64,000 nucleotides of DNA from Didymella arachidicola (lineage: Eukaryota > Ascomycota > Dothideomycetes > Pleosporales > Didymellaceae). Both the position numbers and the translations under genes were made by a program. The notes below the pieces were generated by a model. The model was not told where the DNA came from, did no database searches, and was given only the letters and a program-made list of their open reading frames with translations. The first letter of the stretch is position 1; every line of letters starts with the position of its first letter. Below, in pieces: positions 42,484 through 53,655 of this stretch. The stretch covers positions 1,116,001 to 1,180,000 of the forward strand of contig CM050000.1 in NCBI GenBank assembly GCA_016630955.3. The letters run 5' to 3'.

Positions 42484-44873
42484 CTAGTACCGGTAGCTAA
42501 CATGTCGCGGTAGAGCGGCATACCCGTCCGGCGCAGACTCTTCCTCAACATATCGTCGACTCTGCGGCGGCGCCATCGCGTATCGCTCTGCAGGCTCCTG
42601 ATGTGCAAGGCTGACCTCACGATATCGAGGCTGTGCCGAGGCACGTATCGAGCCTGGCGCAATGCTCTCATGACGGACATACCCTTCAGGAACCTCTCTC
42701 CGTACGATCTCTGGACGCACGCTGTATGCCCTCGATGGCATGTACTGTGGTGGACCCATCTCTTCAAACTGAGGTACTGGCCGGCGCTCGATCACCTCTT
42801 GTGGTCGATATTCAACCTCGACTGGGCGGCGAGATGCTTCTCGCTGACGGTATGATCGCGCTTCGATGAGGTCGGGCTCTATTGCTTCCATATACCTCCG
42901 TGGCGGCGGTGGAGGCATCCTCTGTCCCAACTCATCCTCATAAATCTCAGAGCGTACGGGTGCGCACATCGCAGGCTCTCGAGTGACCGCACGCTCGTAG
43001 TATGGATCGACTTCGATTCGCCGGCTAGGCGGTGCCGCTGATTCCCGCGCGTCAACCGGCGCCGCGTAGTATTTGTTTCCATACTGATCAACCACAATGC
43101 GGCGCGGTGGGGGCATGGGCTCATAGATGGGCGACCGAGAACGTTCACGGACGTAATGGGGCGCCATTGAAGCACGCGATGATGCTTCCCGGAACACTGG
43201 TACCTCTGGCCGTCCGGCATACGCATGAGACGATGCTCTGACTGGGCGATACTCTGGAGGTGCAGCATATATTTCGCCGCCGCTGCCACTGGGCGAGTAT
43301 GGACGGCGGGCATACTGAAGACTTGCGACTCTCCTCAAATCTTGCTCCTGAGGCTGTGGTCTCCGTTGAGGTGCGTGAATTACTGTCGGGGAAGCTGGCT
43401 CGTCGAATTCGCGGTAGTAGACAGGTCCTTGGGGAGACATGACCTCGGCATCGTTGGGAAGAGGCTGTAGGGCACGACGTTTGCTCGGCTGAGACTCCAC
43501 GAAGGGTGGCGGCGACTGCGGCTCCTCCTTGATGTAAGGCTCAGGCGATTGCACTGTGCGCTTGTTCGCTTGTTGCTCGCGCCTCTTTTCCTGGCGTTTT
43601 TCCTCCCGTCTACGTTTACGGGGGTTTTGTAGCGGCAGTGCTGGGCCCGAAGGACTGTTTCGGCGTGATCTGAAGCATGTCAGTATCGAGTATCTTGTCA
43701 CATTTGGGAATGATCGGTGCGTCCATAGAGTGTTCTCCAGCGCAGAGATGCTGCTAGACTTTGGACACATGCCGGTCAAGTGGTCTCAAGGAGAAGCGAA
43801 TACCATGCTGAGCACGTGGAACTGACGTGCAGAAACAATCGGTCGCTCAGTGAGCCTGACTCGTAGGCACAACCTCTGAAGATAGAATCGACATGTAAGT
43901 TGGCCTCGCATTCAAAGACGACTGGAGATAGACAGGAGGTTGAGAGAAAAGAAACACCGTACCCGTTTGCGCCACCGTTGCCACGCTGTCGTCCGCGACC
44001 TCTGCTCGGCTCAGGGCCAACATCAGCCGGGGGCGGCGAGTAGTCCTCTTCATCTGCTTCGTCCCCAAGGTCGACCTGCTCTGGCTCATAGATCTCAATG
44101 TCATCGGCAGGCTCGTATGTTTCTTCGTCAAGATCAATCACGGCAGGCTCAGCACGAGCTTTCTTGACGGGCTGAATCCCTTGAGAGATATGTGACCCTG
44201 TAGCGTCAGCTTTAGAGGTTTGGTTGACATCAGCATCTTCCGAAGACCAACTGTCTGCCTTGCTAGAGTAGTACGAATTCTCGTCAAAAGACTCAGCGCC
44301 ATCACTGTGATTAGTCGAAGACTGCAAGCCAGATACAGGCGGGACACGAAGGTGAGCTTGTATCAAGCACTCCTCCACATTGAAGTGCGCCTCGCGCTCA
44401 TCATTGTCATTCCCGCGACCCTTTTTGTCGAACTGGTCTTTGAGAATCCGTTCTATTTGTTGTCGCTTGAGCTGCAACTCTGCCCTGATCAAGTGGTCAG
44501 ACTTGGTGAGCAACACCGGGTCGATGCCAGAAGACGCGGACTTGGCGGAGTAGGGCCGCTGTGTGGGTTGTGCAGGGGAGACAAACTCGGGTGCTTGCGT
44601 AGAGCTGGCCGGACGCGGCGGGAACAGCTGCGAGGCGCCGGCGCCATTGGCAAAGCCGTTGGTCGAGGGCCTGCTCGGCGGTGTGGTCTGCGGCGGACGT
44701 GGTGCAACCTGTTCAATTACTTTGGGCGGGAGATGGATACGCGGATGTTTGCTAGCAAACACGTCGTCGCGTATCTTCAGAATCTGCTTCAAGAAGTCGA
44801 CCTCGCGACTCAGCTCTGCTGATACTACCCCAGTGCCGTTGACGTGCGGCAGTACAGACGCAATTGTCGACAT
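42484..44873 (-). CDS. Large hydrophilic protein of unknown function, probably nuclear
   Basis: Two exons (44873-43963 and 43669-42484) join in phase across a 293-nt interval, giving 698 residues. That interval is long for this genome and may hide another small exon. The N-terminal 60 residues are amphipathic (FLKQILKIRDDVF). Then follow a Pro/Ser-rich stretch, a basic helix (LKRQQIERILKDQFDKKGRG), an acidic block with DLDEE and DEADEED, a strongly basic KRRREEKRQEKRREQ segment, and a long Arg/Tyr/Pro/Glu-rich region with several PPPRR patches. No known domain is recognised. The basic block looks like a nuclear localisation signal. Function unknown. Confidence 0.7.
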
Positions 44874-45425
44874 TGCGTGGCTGGCAGGCGATTGGCCTTG
44901 CGACAGTCCGCAGCTAGAGCTCAGTACCAACAGACCAACAGACGATAATCAAGAAATCGCAGATGCACTATACAAGCAGTGTACACGCTGCCGTCTGATG
45001 TCGCGGTTGATGGAGGCGAAGGGGTTGGGGATTGAGACGCCAGCAATGTTGAGCGGAAGCCGCGGTGGAAATTCGCGCCTGCTGGCGCGCTAGTGACGCT
45101 AGCCGGAATGGGCGCTCTTGCTGGCTTCACCCCCACGCGTCATGACTCTGGCAAGCTCTTACCCTACAGGCAACTGATGCGACCTTCATTTTCTACTGTA
45201 CCAAATTTTGGTCTCTACCGATTCACAAGTAGGGTAAAGCGGTGTGATTGCTGTCAAGCGCCTGATTCGAGTCTAGTCGTTACATGCAGACTACTCCATA
45301 ATACTCTACACCCTAGGCCGAGACCGCCACAGCGTAGGGCTTTATTTTGCGAAAGGGCGCAGCTATACGCTACAAAGTTGAACCTAGGCCTCTTGAACCC
45401 GAGACCACAAAAACACCTCGGTACC
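44874..45425. other. Divergent promoter region
   Basis: Separates the minus-strand hydrophilic-protein gene from the plus-strand nucleotidase gene. No gene or RNA seen; short frames only. Confidence 0.4.
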
Positions 45426-46317
45426 ATGGCAGACCAGAACGAGAAGCCAGTCTTCTTCTTTGACATTGACAATTGTGTACGTATCTAATATAGTACCAGG
45501 TAGATTAGTCTAACCTTGACGTAGCTTTACCCCAAGAGTAAGTTGCTGCCCACAGTGATTGGCTGACGACCACTGAAATCAGCAGGCCTTAAGATCCATG
45601 ATATGATGGCCAAGCTCATTGGTTAGTAAACTTTGGCACTGCCTCCAGAAGAAGGTTCTTAACAATTACATAGACGAGTACTTCCAGACCCACCTCGAGC
45701 TGTCACAGGAAGAAGCCAACGAGCTCCATTATAAGTACTATCGGGAATATGGACTTGCCATTGAAGGTCTTGTTCGTCACCACAAGATCAATGCTTTGGA
45801 CTACAATGAGCAAGTGGATGATGCATTGCCCTTGGACAATGTCATCAAGCCAGACGCAGAGCTACGCAAGCTCATTCAAGATATTGATACGAGCAAGGTC
45901 CGTTTATGGCTCTTCACCAACGCCTACGTCACGCACGGAAAGCGTGTTGTTCGCCTGTTGGGAATCGATGACCTTTTTGAAGGCATGACCTACTGCGACT
46001 ACGCTTCCGACAGATTCGTCTGTAAACCGCAGGCAGAGATGTTTGACAAAGCCATGGCACAGGCTGGCGTGACCAAGAACGAGAATTGCTACTTTGTCGG
46101 TGCGTTGGATAGACTCTTTCCACGTTTCCTGTGGCTAATCAATCTAGACGATTCGTACATCAACTGCGAGGCCGCCGATGCACGAGGGTGGAAGGTTGCA
46201 CATTATTTGGACCCGGGTATGGACTCACCTCCCAAGCAGGCGGCGAAACACCAAATCAGGAGTCTGCAAGAGCTGAGGAAGACATTTCCCGAAGTGTTCA
46301 AGAGCCCAAAAGCCTGA
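45426..46317 (+). CDS. Pyrimidine 5'-nucleotidase, HAD superfamily (Sdt1/Phm8-like)
   Basis: Five exons (45426-45476, 45525-45537, 45586-45621, 45674-46099, 46148-46317) with 48-52 nt introns give 231 residues. The second exon is only 13 nt long. HAD motif I is split across introns 1 and 2 (FFFDIDNC + LYP), motif II is LFTNAY, motif III has the lysine in CKPQAEMF, and motif IV is DDSYINCEAA, created by joining the last two exons. YGLAIEGL in the cap matches the Sdt1 group. The family dephosphorylates UMP, CMP or nicotinamide-type mononucleotides in the cytosol and nucleus. Confidence 0.9.
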
Positions 46318-46611
46318 GTGCTCGGCGTCAGGAAGACAGTAATCCGGCAATTAGATCGTTACATGATTAGACAGTAATTAGAAGACGAATTTCGAACACG
46401 AGTCGGCATTCAAGAACCAGAATTTTAACAAGCTGCAAGCGCTCTTGATGCATGCAACTAGCGCAAGGTCCGTAGCTCTTATCGATGGAGCTTGTGCCGT
46501 GTCGATGATGCCAGCGCACTGCCTAAGATCTACCAGACAGCGCAACACCAGCCACTTTGTTGCCTTCTCCCAGCCTTTCTTAGTACTCTGGAGCATTAAT
46601 TCATCCTCAAG
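46318..46611. other. Short intergenic region
   Basis: Promoter region of the peptidase gene at 46612. Nothing else recognised. Confidence 0.35.
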
Positions 46612-47628
46612 ATGACATCTTCATCGACACCGAAGATGTTCCAAACGATGTCTCTGGCCCCAACTTCGACGTCAACGTCACAACCTCCACCGGCCCCACA
46701 AGCCTCCGCATTGCCCCCAGCTACGCACGACGAGCCAGGCAATACACAGCACAGCACACCAGCTCCAAGTAACCCCTCACATTCAAAAGCCAAGCCTCTA
46801 CGGAAACCTCTGCTTCGCCTCGAGCTTCGCGATCTGTCATCAAGTGGCTCGCGCGCGTTCCTCCGCCTTGTACACGCCTCGGCAGCGCTCGAATCCGCAG
46901 TCGACATCGTCTTGCGCCAACTCTACACCGGATTCGATGAGTCATGCATACCGCCTACGCGATCTATCACCCTTGTGGTGAGAGACATGGACGGCGTAGC
47001 CTACACAACCGGCCTTGACATCGACGACGATCACAAAGAGATTCACCTTAGCACAAAGTACATCGAGCACATCTCCGAGTCGCGGCAGAAAGAAGAAATC
47101 AATGGTGTGCTTGTGCATGAGATGGTGCACTGCTGGCAGCATCACGGCGGCAACACAGCGCCCGGAGGGCTTACAGAGGGTGTTGCCGACTGGGTGCGTT
47201 TAAAGGCGGGCTATGCGCCGCCACACTGGAGACGCAGAGGCGACTGCGACTGGGACGCTGGGTACGAGCGCACGGCATACTTCTTGGAGTGGCTGGAGAA
47301 AGAGCACGGCGAGGATGTGGTCAGACGGATAAATCAGGCGCTCAGAGGCTGCAGGTACGATGCCAAGAAACTCTGGCACGATTGCTGTGGTCGCAGTGTT
47401 GAGAAGCTGTGGGATGGGTACAAGAAGAGCCTCGAGTGCGATGAAGATGACGGGCAGGAATCTAGGGAGGCTTCGAAGACAACGTCCCAGCTTACTGACA
47501 AATCAATTCGCCAGGAGCAGAAGCACGAGGATGTATCGTCTGCACCAAACGAAGACTACAGGACGCCCCGCGAGAAGGCGCGACGAGGAGGTAATATGAT
47601 GGTACCAGTGCGTCCTGGTGTGTCGTAA
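46612..47628 (+). CDS. Basic secretory protein (BSP) family metallopeptidase-like protein
   Basis: Single exon, 338 residues from ATG 46612. The zinc-binding HExxHxxxH is present as HEMVHCWQHH (about 167-176), followed by GGLTEGVADWVRLKAGY, the downstream helix and loop characteristic of plant and fungal BSP proteins. The first 60 residues are Ser/Pro/Thr-rich and contain no signal peptide, so despite the family name it may be intracellular or leave by another route. The C-terminal 70 residues are charged and probably disordered. Peptidase activity is inferred from the intact motif. Confidence 0.88.
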   Translation: MTSSSTPKMFQTMSLAPTSTSTSQPPPAPQASALPPATHDEPGNTQHSTPAPSNPSHSKAKPLRKPLLRLELRDLSSSGSRAFLRLVHASAALESAVDIVLRQLYTGFDESCIPPTRSITLVVRDMDGVAYTTGLDIDDDHKEIHLSTKYIEHISESRQKEEINGVLVHEMVHCWQHHGGNTAPGGLTEGVADWVRLKAGYAPPHWRRRGDCDWDAGYERTAYFLEWLEKEHGEDVVRRINQALRGCRYDAKKLWHDCCGRSVEKLWDGYKKSLECDEDDGQESREASKTTSQLTDKSIRQEQKHEDVSSAPNEDYRTPREKARRGGNMMVPVRPGVS

Positions 47629-47986
47629 ATTGCGTCAGCACCAGATCTTGGGATGAGTAGGATCGAGGTGTCGACAAGATAGTTCAGCTCTACAGACAGT
47701 CGTAAACGATCGCTTCTCACTACAGTCACCAAAGAATCTGCCTTTCGGGGGGAGCAAAAGTCGATAGGCAGCCACCAGCCTAGCCGCCACGAGTTCGAAG
47801 CTATCACGACTGAAGAAGGAATAACATTGTTCTCGAGGAAGGAGGGCCACGCGAGCCACGTGAGCTCGAACTAGCGCAGCGCTAGCATGAGCACCGATCT
47901 TCACTGACCCACCACCAGCAAAATTTCAACAACGCACATTTCGACAACTAGAGCAGCTGTCGAGTTGCTAGCAACAGCAAAAAGAA
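47629..47986. other. Intergenic between peptidase gene and tRNA-Lys
   Basis: No gene recognised. On the minus strand, downstream of the tRNA 3' end, the sequence reads TTCTTTTTGCTG, containing a T5 run that can serve as pol III terminator. Confidence 0.45.
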
Positions 47987-48059
47987 AGCCGAACGAGGGG
48001 CTCGAACCCTCAACCTTGAGATTAAGAGTCTCACGCGCTACCGATTGTGCCAGCCCGGC
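47987..48059 (-). tRNA. tRNA-Lys (anticodon CTT), no intron
   Basis: Minus strand, 73 nt. Acceptor GCCGGGC pairs with GTTCGGC (two G-T pairs). Anticodon stem TGAGA/TCTCA closes a CTCTTAA loop with anticodon CTT. T arm GAGGG-TTCGAGC-CCCTC. It is uninterrupted, which contrasts with the tRNA-Pro gene at 16451-16651 and shows that tRNA genes in this genome can be of ordinary form. Confidence 0.93.
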
Positions 48060-49339
48060 TTGTCATTGCTGATTTGATGGAAGAATGGCAAGCTGCAAAA
48101 CATATATCGTCGGTTACTGGGCAGCCCTTAAAGCCAATCTATGCATCACCAGCAAGTAGCATATGTTCAATGCTGTACGGTCGGGGAGAGCGCAATTCCT
48201 AGGGTACGTTGAGCAAGTTTGATCCAGACATAGTAGGAGATCTCGGTATAAACCTTACAACGCCACGCGCCGAGAAAACTCCTGCTGTTCCTTGCCGATG
48301 GAGGTGTATTTAAGCTTTGGTTAGTCGACATACAAGTAAATTTGAACTAGGACCGTTATCAGCGCATCACAGAAACCTAGAGATCTTCTACACTGTGTTC
48401 TAGAAAAGTAAGGTGTCCCTGCACACCATATTGCCACCTCTGTACCCTACGCTCTAACATCACCGTAGAGACGGCTAACCATCTAGACTCGAGAGTCATT
48501 TCTTGTCGAACTAGGCACGCTGGGATCAGGCACGCTCTAACGGATAGATCAGTAAGGCTACACAAGGTGGCCAGGCAGCTACAATACGTCCACGGGTGTT
48601 ACTGACATCGTTAAAATACGCCACCGTATTTGGACAGTCGTGATTTTCGTACGAAAGTGACATGTCTACTAAAACAGAAGCAGCAGAGATGCACACTATT
48701 GCCTGTGTGTACAGGTAGAAGTCTTATACTACGCACGTATGCAACCTAGCATGAATCGCTGGAATAAGAAGTCCCATAGATCCTTACTACATACTATGCG
48801 TCCAGCAAACCGCATTCGAATATTACGTTCAGAGATAGCTATCGTTGAGGTCGGCTTGATGGGCATGTGCAAGCAAACAGAACGCCCATGGATCCAACCG
48901 CGCACGACGGCTCGCTTTTGCTTGACGCTTAGAAAGCTGTGACTGCCACGGAGGGCCCTCAAATAGTGTATTGGAGCATTGAGATCGAGACTCTGACTAA
49001 GATGTAGAGCTTCTTTAATCAGGAAAATTCCCAACAACAGCAAGCTTTCGCAGCATCGTACGTTTAGCTGTACCCAAACAGAGCTATCTTACTGTAACTT
49101 CGCACGTTGCGAGAGACAGCCTCTACTACAATGAAATATCCAGCTAGGGGTGAGCAGCAGAACGGATATCTATTCTTCGCATTCATCGGCTGAGCGAGTG
49201 TGGAAGTAATTATGGTGCTTAGCAAGACAAGCGAGTGTAAGGAGCACAGAAACCTGCTCAGTGAGATATCGCGAAAGACCTCCCAGGACGTGAACACCGC
49301 AAGCTCTACCCTCAACACGACTGTGGGAACTGACTACGC
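48060..49339. other. Intergenic region
   Basis: 1.3 kb, AT-richer than its surroundings, with only short frames. No repeats, TIRs or RNA genes recognised. Confidence 0.4.
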
Positions 49340-50205
49340 TTAAAGACGACCAACAAGCTTATCGCCAAGCGCCTGAATGCTCTGCTCGAATTCGGCATAT
49401 GATTGCGCATTCCATTTCGCTCCCTTTGCACCTGGCACGGCGTCCACCCCAGGAAAGGCAACATAGAGCACGTCATTCTCATCATGGCCTGAGTTACCGT
49501 TGACAGACTTGCCGTAGCAAGCTGTAGCAAGCGAGATCGACGCCTCGCCGACAACAGGCGTTCCATCATTGCCATTCGTGTCACCCCAGACACCATAGAC
49601 CTTGATCGCCAAGTCAGCAAAATGCAGGGTGTAACACGGGAGAGATTTACCATCTTGTCTCCACAGATGACTGCAATTACGCTGAGCGGTTGTATGCCAT
49701 GTTTCTTGGGATCGAACGATGGTACGGTCCCATCGTTGCCAAAGACAACGTACGGGTGGACCTTGGCATTGAGATCTTTGACACCGGCACCGTAATTTGC
49801 TACCGTGTCTTTGAAGGAAGTCTCGCTCTGAGTATCTTGGCTGCTGCCGCAGCGTCCGTCGTCACCCGCACCGCCTTGTTGACCGTCGCAGTCGATATCC
49901 ATGTTCGCTAGCTGACCGCCAGCGCCGTGGAGATAAAGAACCCCGGTTTGGGCATCCTGGCAGTACGAGAAGGCTTTATGGTATTAGAACAGAGAAGTAC
50001 GAGGTTGATCATGTATCATGAGTCACTTACAGCTTGGTCCTCCCTCAGTGCCGTGAAAACCTCCTTGAAGCTCATGAGGACAGGTCTTGTCACTTTTCAC
50101 CCTGTTGTAGAAAGTACGGACGTTCGCAGGTACATCTCGAGCTGAGACAGGCGATGTAAGAGCAAAGACAAGAGTGATTAGGAAGCCTGAACTATGGTAA
50201 TGCAT
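49340..50205 (-). CDS. Secreted endo-chitosanase, glycoside hydrolase family 75
   Basis: Three exons (50205-50031, 49973-49651, 49600-49340), introns of 57 and 50 nt; 252 residues. The N-terminus is a signal peptide ending near ALTSPVSA. GH75 landmarks follow: FYNRVKSDKTC, CQDAQTGVLYLHG, ANMDIDCDG, the HPYVVFGNDG segment, and YGVWGDTNG ... VGEASISLATACYG, which carries the conserved Asp and Glu expected to be catalytic. Ends with a short helix, SIQALGDKLVGRL. The enzyme hydrolyses chitosan, from the fungus's own walls or from others. Confidence 0.92.
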
Positions 50206-51284
50206 GATGGCAGATTGGAAGTGTGAATAGTTCTGAAAAATGAAAGCCCGGGTACAAGAGGCGAGTTATGATAATGAATTCAAGGATACTGTCACTTCAA
50301 CTATAAAGTTATAGCGAAGTTTTCTTTTCTCTGCCAGTGACATACCCCTGCCACACTTTTGCGCAATGCTAGCTCAAACAGAAGCATGAGCCCGATCCGG
50401 AGGTCCCGATAGAGGCTGAATTAATGACGTTACCGGCAAAGTCGGTCCTGTTTCAACCTCTCATATTGATGAAATCTAGCAAGGAACTAATTAGCAGCAG
50501 AGAAGATTCCTGAAAGGAATGGGCTCTCTGTACAGGTGCGTCGAAAGCGTCAGCTCTGCTTGCTATTCAAGGAGCGTACTTGAATTTGACAGACAGTAAG
50601 CCTGTAAGTTGCAGGTCAATGTGTTTCTCATCGAATTTTTCTTCAATCAGACCATTTGATGTTGCTTGTCGTAGTACCAAATTAAAATTGTTAACATAGA
50701 GCCGATTCATTGCCGGCTCAGCTAACAGGGGTCCTGTAAACTGGCATCGTTACAGCTACCTGCCCTCTGGAGGATGTAACAATGGGCGCTCGTCTAGCGT
50801 ATAGATGCAGCTCAGAGAGTATCATTCGAAGGTCGCATCTGCGGCTGGCAGACTAGATCACGGACCTATGTGTAGCCTCAGGCTTTGTTCTTGTCGATCA
50901 CAGTCTCGGGGCGTCCGACTGTCATCGTCTACTTCCGCCCGATCCGATCAAGTGAAACCTAGCTCTACCGCACCTAGCCGTGATGAGAACGCCTTACCAT
51001 GCCAGAGGGACGCCTCGGCACACGTGATGGTTCCTCTACTTACTGCGATATTGACTTTCAACATTCTCTAGCATATCTGCCTTGCCATGCGCTTGTTACG
51101 CAGGAGCTTGACGCTAGCACGGGGCGTCGTTTCTGTCACTTATTTGGAGGCCATGTAGATGCACAACCAGAGGACGCACATATTGATACGGCGTTTGGAT
51201 ACAAGGGTCGTGAACACTTGATGGTATAAAATTGGCCAGTAGCCCTGCAGTCAGATTACTCGATCATCTCTCACGCAGCTCAAA
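50206..51284. other. Divergent intergenic region between two secreted-protein genes
   Basis: About 1.1 kb separating the start codons of the chitosanase and the small secreted protein. No gene or repeat seen; both promoters must lie here. Confidence 0.4.
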
Positions 51285-51909
51285 ATGCCATCACCTACTC
51301 ATCTCGCCACACTTTTCGTTCTTATGGCCCCCGTACTAGCAGACATCCACAGCGTCAGCGTCCCCTCCAACTTCTTCAACGGTCCTCAAAGCGGCGTTGG
51401 GTCATGGTATCGTGCTTCGGCTAGTCAGGACTCGACTAATGGCAGGAGTTGGTGTGGGTACAAATACTTCAACAGTGATCCAATATTTGCTGTGGTAATT
51501 AAAAATCAATTGCACAGTACTATCGACTTCTGCTGATGAGAGTGTTGCTCAGTCCCTGAAAGCGATGGGCGGCAAGACCTACAATTCCGACCCAGCAGGT
51601 TGGAAAGCAGCGACGCAGAAGTACTGCGGTCTAGAAGCAACTGTCAAGGATCCCAAGACTGGCAAACAAATGCTTATGTATATTGGCGATTCGTTCGATG
51701 ACAAGTACGTTTTAGTAGGTCGCCTATTAACGTCCCCAAAGCGACGCCTTGTTGACGAGTGCTGTCAGTCTCCGAGTTCTATCGACATCATGATTGATGG
51801 CTTCTCAAACATCCATGGCAATCCCAAAGGCGACAAGAACAACGTGATAAAAGGTGTAGAGTGGCAATTTACAGGTCGCGTCAACACAAAGTACGCCGCG
51901 GGATCATGA
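51285..51909 (+). CDS. Small secreted protein with a double-psi beta-barrel-like fold (candidate effector)
   Basis: Three exons (51285-51494, 51553-51714, 51769-51909), introns 58 and 54 nt; 170 residues. A signal peptide ends near APVLA (residue 19). The mature part has GVGSWYRAS, a CGYK segment, DPIFAVSLKAMGGKTYN, KYCGLEATV, YIGDSFDDKYV and IDIMIDGFSNIHG. The order Gly-x-Gly...Cys-Gly...ID-x-x-x-GFSNI resembles expansin/barwin-type double-psi barrels. Two cysteines in the mature protein could form one disulfide. Members act on or near walls, and some are effectors. The donor of intron 2 is chosen as GTAGGT at 51715; GTTTTA nine bases... six bases upstream would shorten the protein by two residues. 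Confidence 0.72.
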
Positions 51910-53655
51910 AACCCCTCCAGGTGAAGCTTGGAGACGTTCCATAGCATACGCTAGATACTCTAACCCTGCTTCAAGCTTGAACATCTTAAAAAGCAGTTGG
52001 TTTTCACTCATGAGCTTGGTTCGAATTCAAATACATATAGGCGACTATCTACGACTTAAAAGCACTTCTCACATGATCTTCTTATTTTATGTCATGTCAA
52101 TAGGGTCCTGCCCAGAACACTTGAAGGCTCTTGATCAACTCTCCGGTATCAAATCCAGCGCACACTTTGCCCCCATTCTGGTGTCAGCTTAGAACGAAAG
52201 CGAGTGACGTTCGGCCATAGGACCAAGCCATGGCGGTCGTGTGAGATCCTAGACGCTTTGAAAATCAAAGGCGGTCGTTGCGAATCTGATACGACATCTC
52301 TGGCCTATAAGTCACGAATATCGCGGCATGGATATCCGTGAGGGCAGCTCGTGAGTTGGCCGGTAGTTCACTGATCAAGTCGTGAGGGAACCCCAGCGGT
52401 TTGAGAGCAGACGAATTTGACGTGTCGTTGCGCGTCTGATCTGACGAATCAGTTCGTGAAGCTTTCGAGAATCATTTTGTGACGATTTCGAGATAATGAA
52501 CGTAGAGCTGCTTGTTTGGCTGACATCGTGGCGTCGTGCTGCTTGGCGGTGTGAGTTTGGAAACAAATAACACACGACCTAGACTGTAAACGATTTTTGA
52601 CTGTACTGATCGAATATCGCAGCGGTTATCTGGGGAGGGATCATGCGATCAGCCCACGTGGGAATGAACCTAAAATGACTGGTAACGAGTTGCTTGTAAG
52701 ACTGAAAGGTAACATGCAGGAATCTAGGAAACTTCAGTTGGGATCTGGGCATAGGCGGGAAGCTGTGATGAGGGTGAACAGCATACGCAGCGTCCACACA
52801 GGCGCTCCTCTTGCGGGACGTAAATGCTGCTGACAGACGTCGCACTTCTGAAGTCGCGCTTTCATGCGCATCTCTACGGAATCAGAAGAATTGGCAGCTG
52901 CCTGTCGTCGTGACTGGTATTGTACGGGACCAGCGTCCGACGCGATGCGCAATCCAGGCATCTCAAATACAAACAATTACAATAGTGCAAGATCACAAGC
53001 CGCCAGAACGGCAGAACGGTGAGGAAAAGGAGGTCAAGTGCAAGCGAGCCGTCATCGCCAAGAGCAGTCGGAGGTCCGGACAACCGATCCGTACCGCATG
53101 TGTCCCCGCCTTGTTTTCATAAAAAGGACAAACATTGTTGCCTGATCTCGTCTAGGTGCCTTGGCATCAAGTTCGACAGATTTGGTCGATTCTGTGCGAG
53201 GCTCACGTGATGTCTTACTCATCCATCTTCGCACTGCTCGACCTCTTTAGGACATAATCGTGGTGGCGTTTCTTAGCCCGCATGATCTGCAAGGGCTAAT
53301 AACCCACATCTTACAAGCTCCCGGGCTCGTACGCTGAGCGCTGCCTACTGCACCCAACATGCAGGCAGATAAAATGTCAAGCTCTTGCCTTCACAATGAT
53401 TACAGATCATCACTGAGCGCATCCAATCATCCACCTTGATTGTCATTGACCCTCGCACGGCGATTTCGCGCCTGCGTTTTACACTCTTCGACTTGCGTAA
53501 ATAAGCACTAATCCTATACGCTGCCGCTTCATCTCCATCTTCAGGCACCGAATTCTGGCACATTCATCAACGCGCGTCTCCGCAAAGTGTCTGCCTAGGG
53601 AATTTCTTATCAAGGCTGGAATTATCGATGCTTTGATAACAATTCAGACCCAAAC
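51910..53655. other. Long intergenic region
   Basis: 1.7 kb, no recognisable gene; short frames on both strands only. It ends in the promoter of the ABC transporter. Confidence 0.4.
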
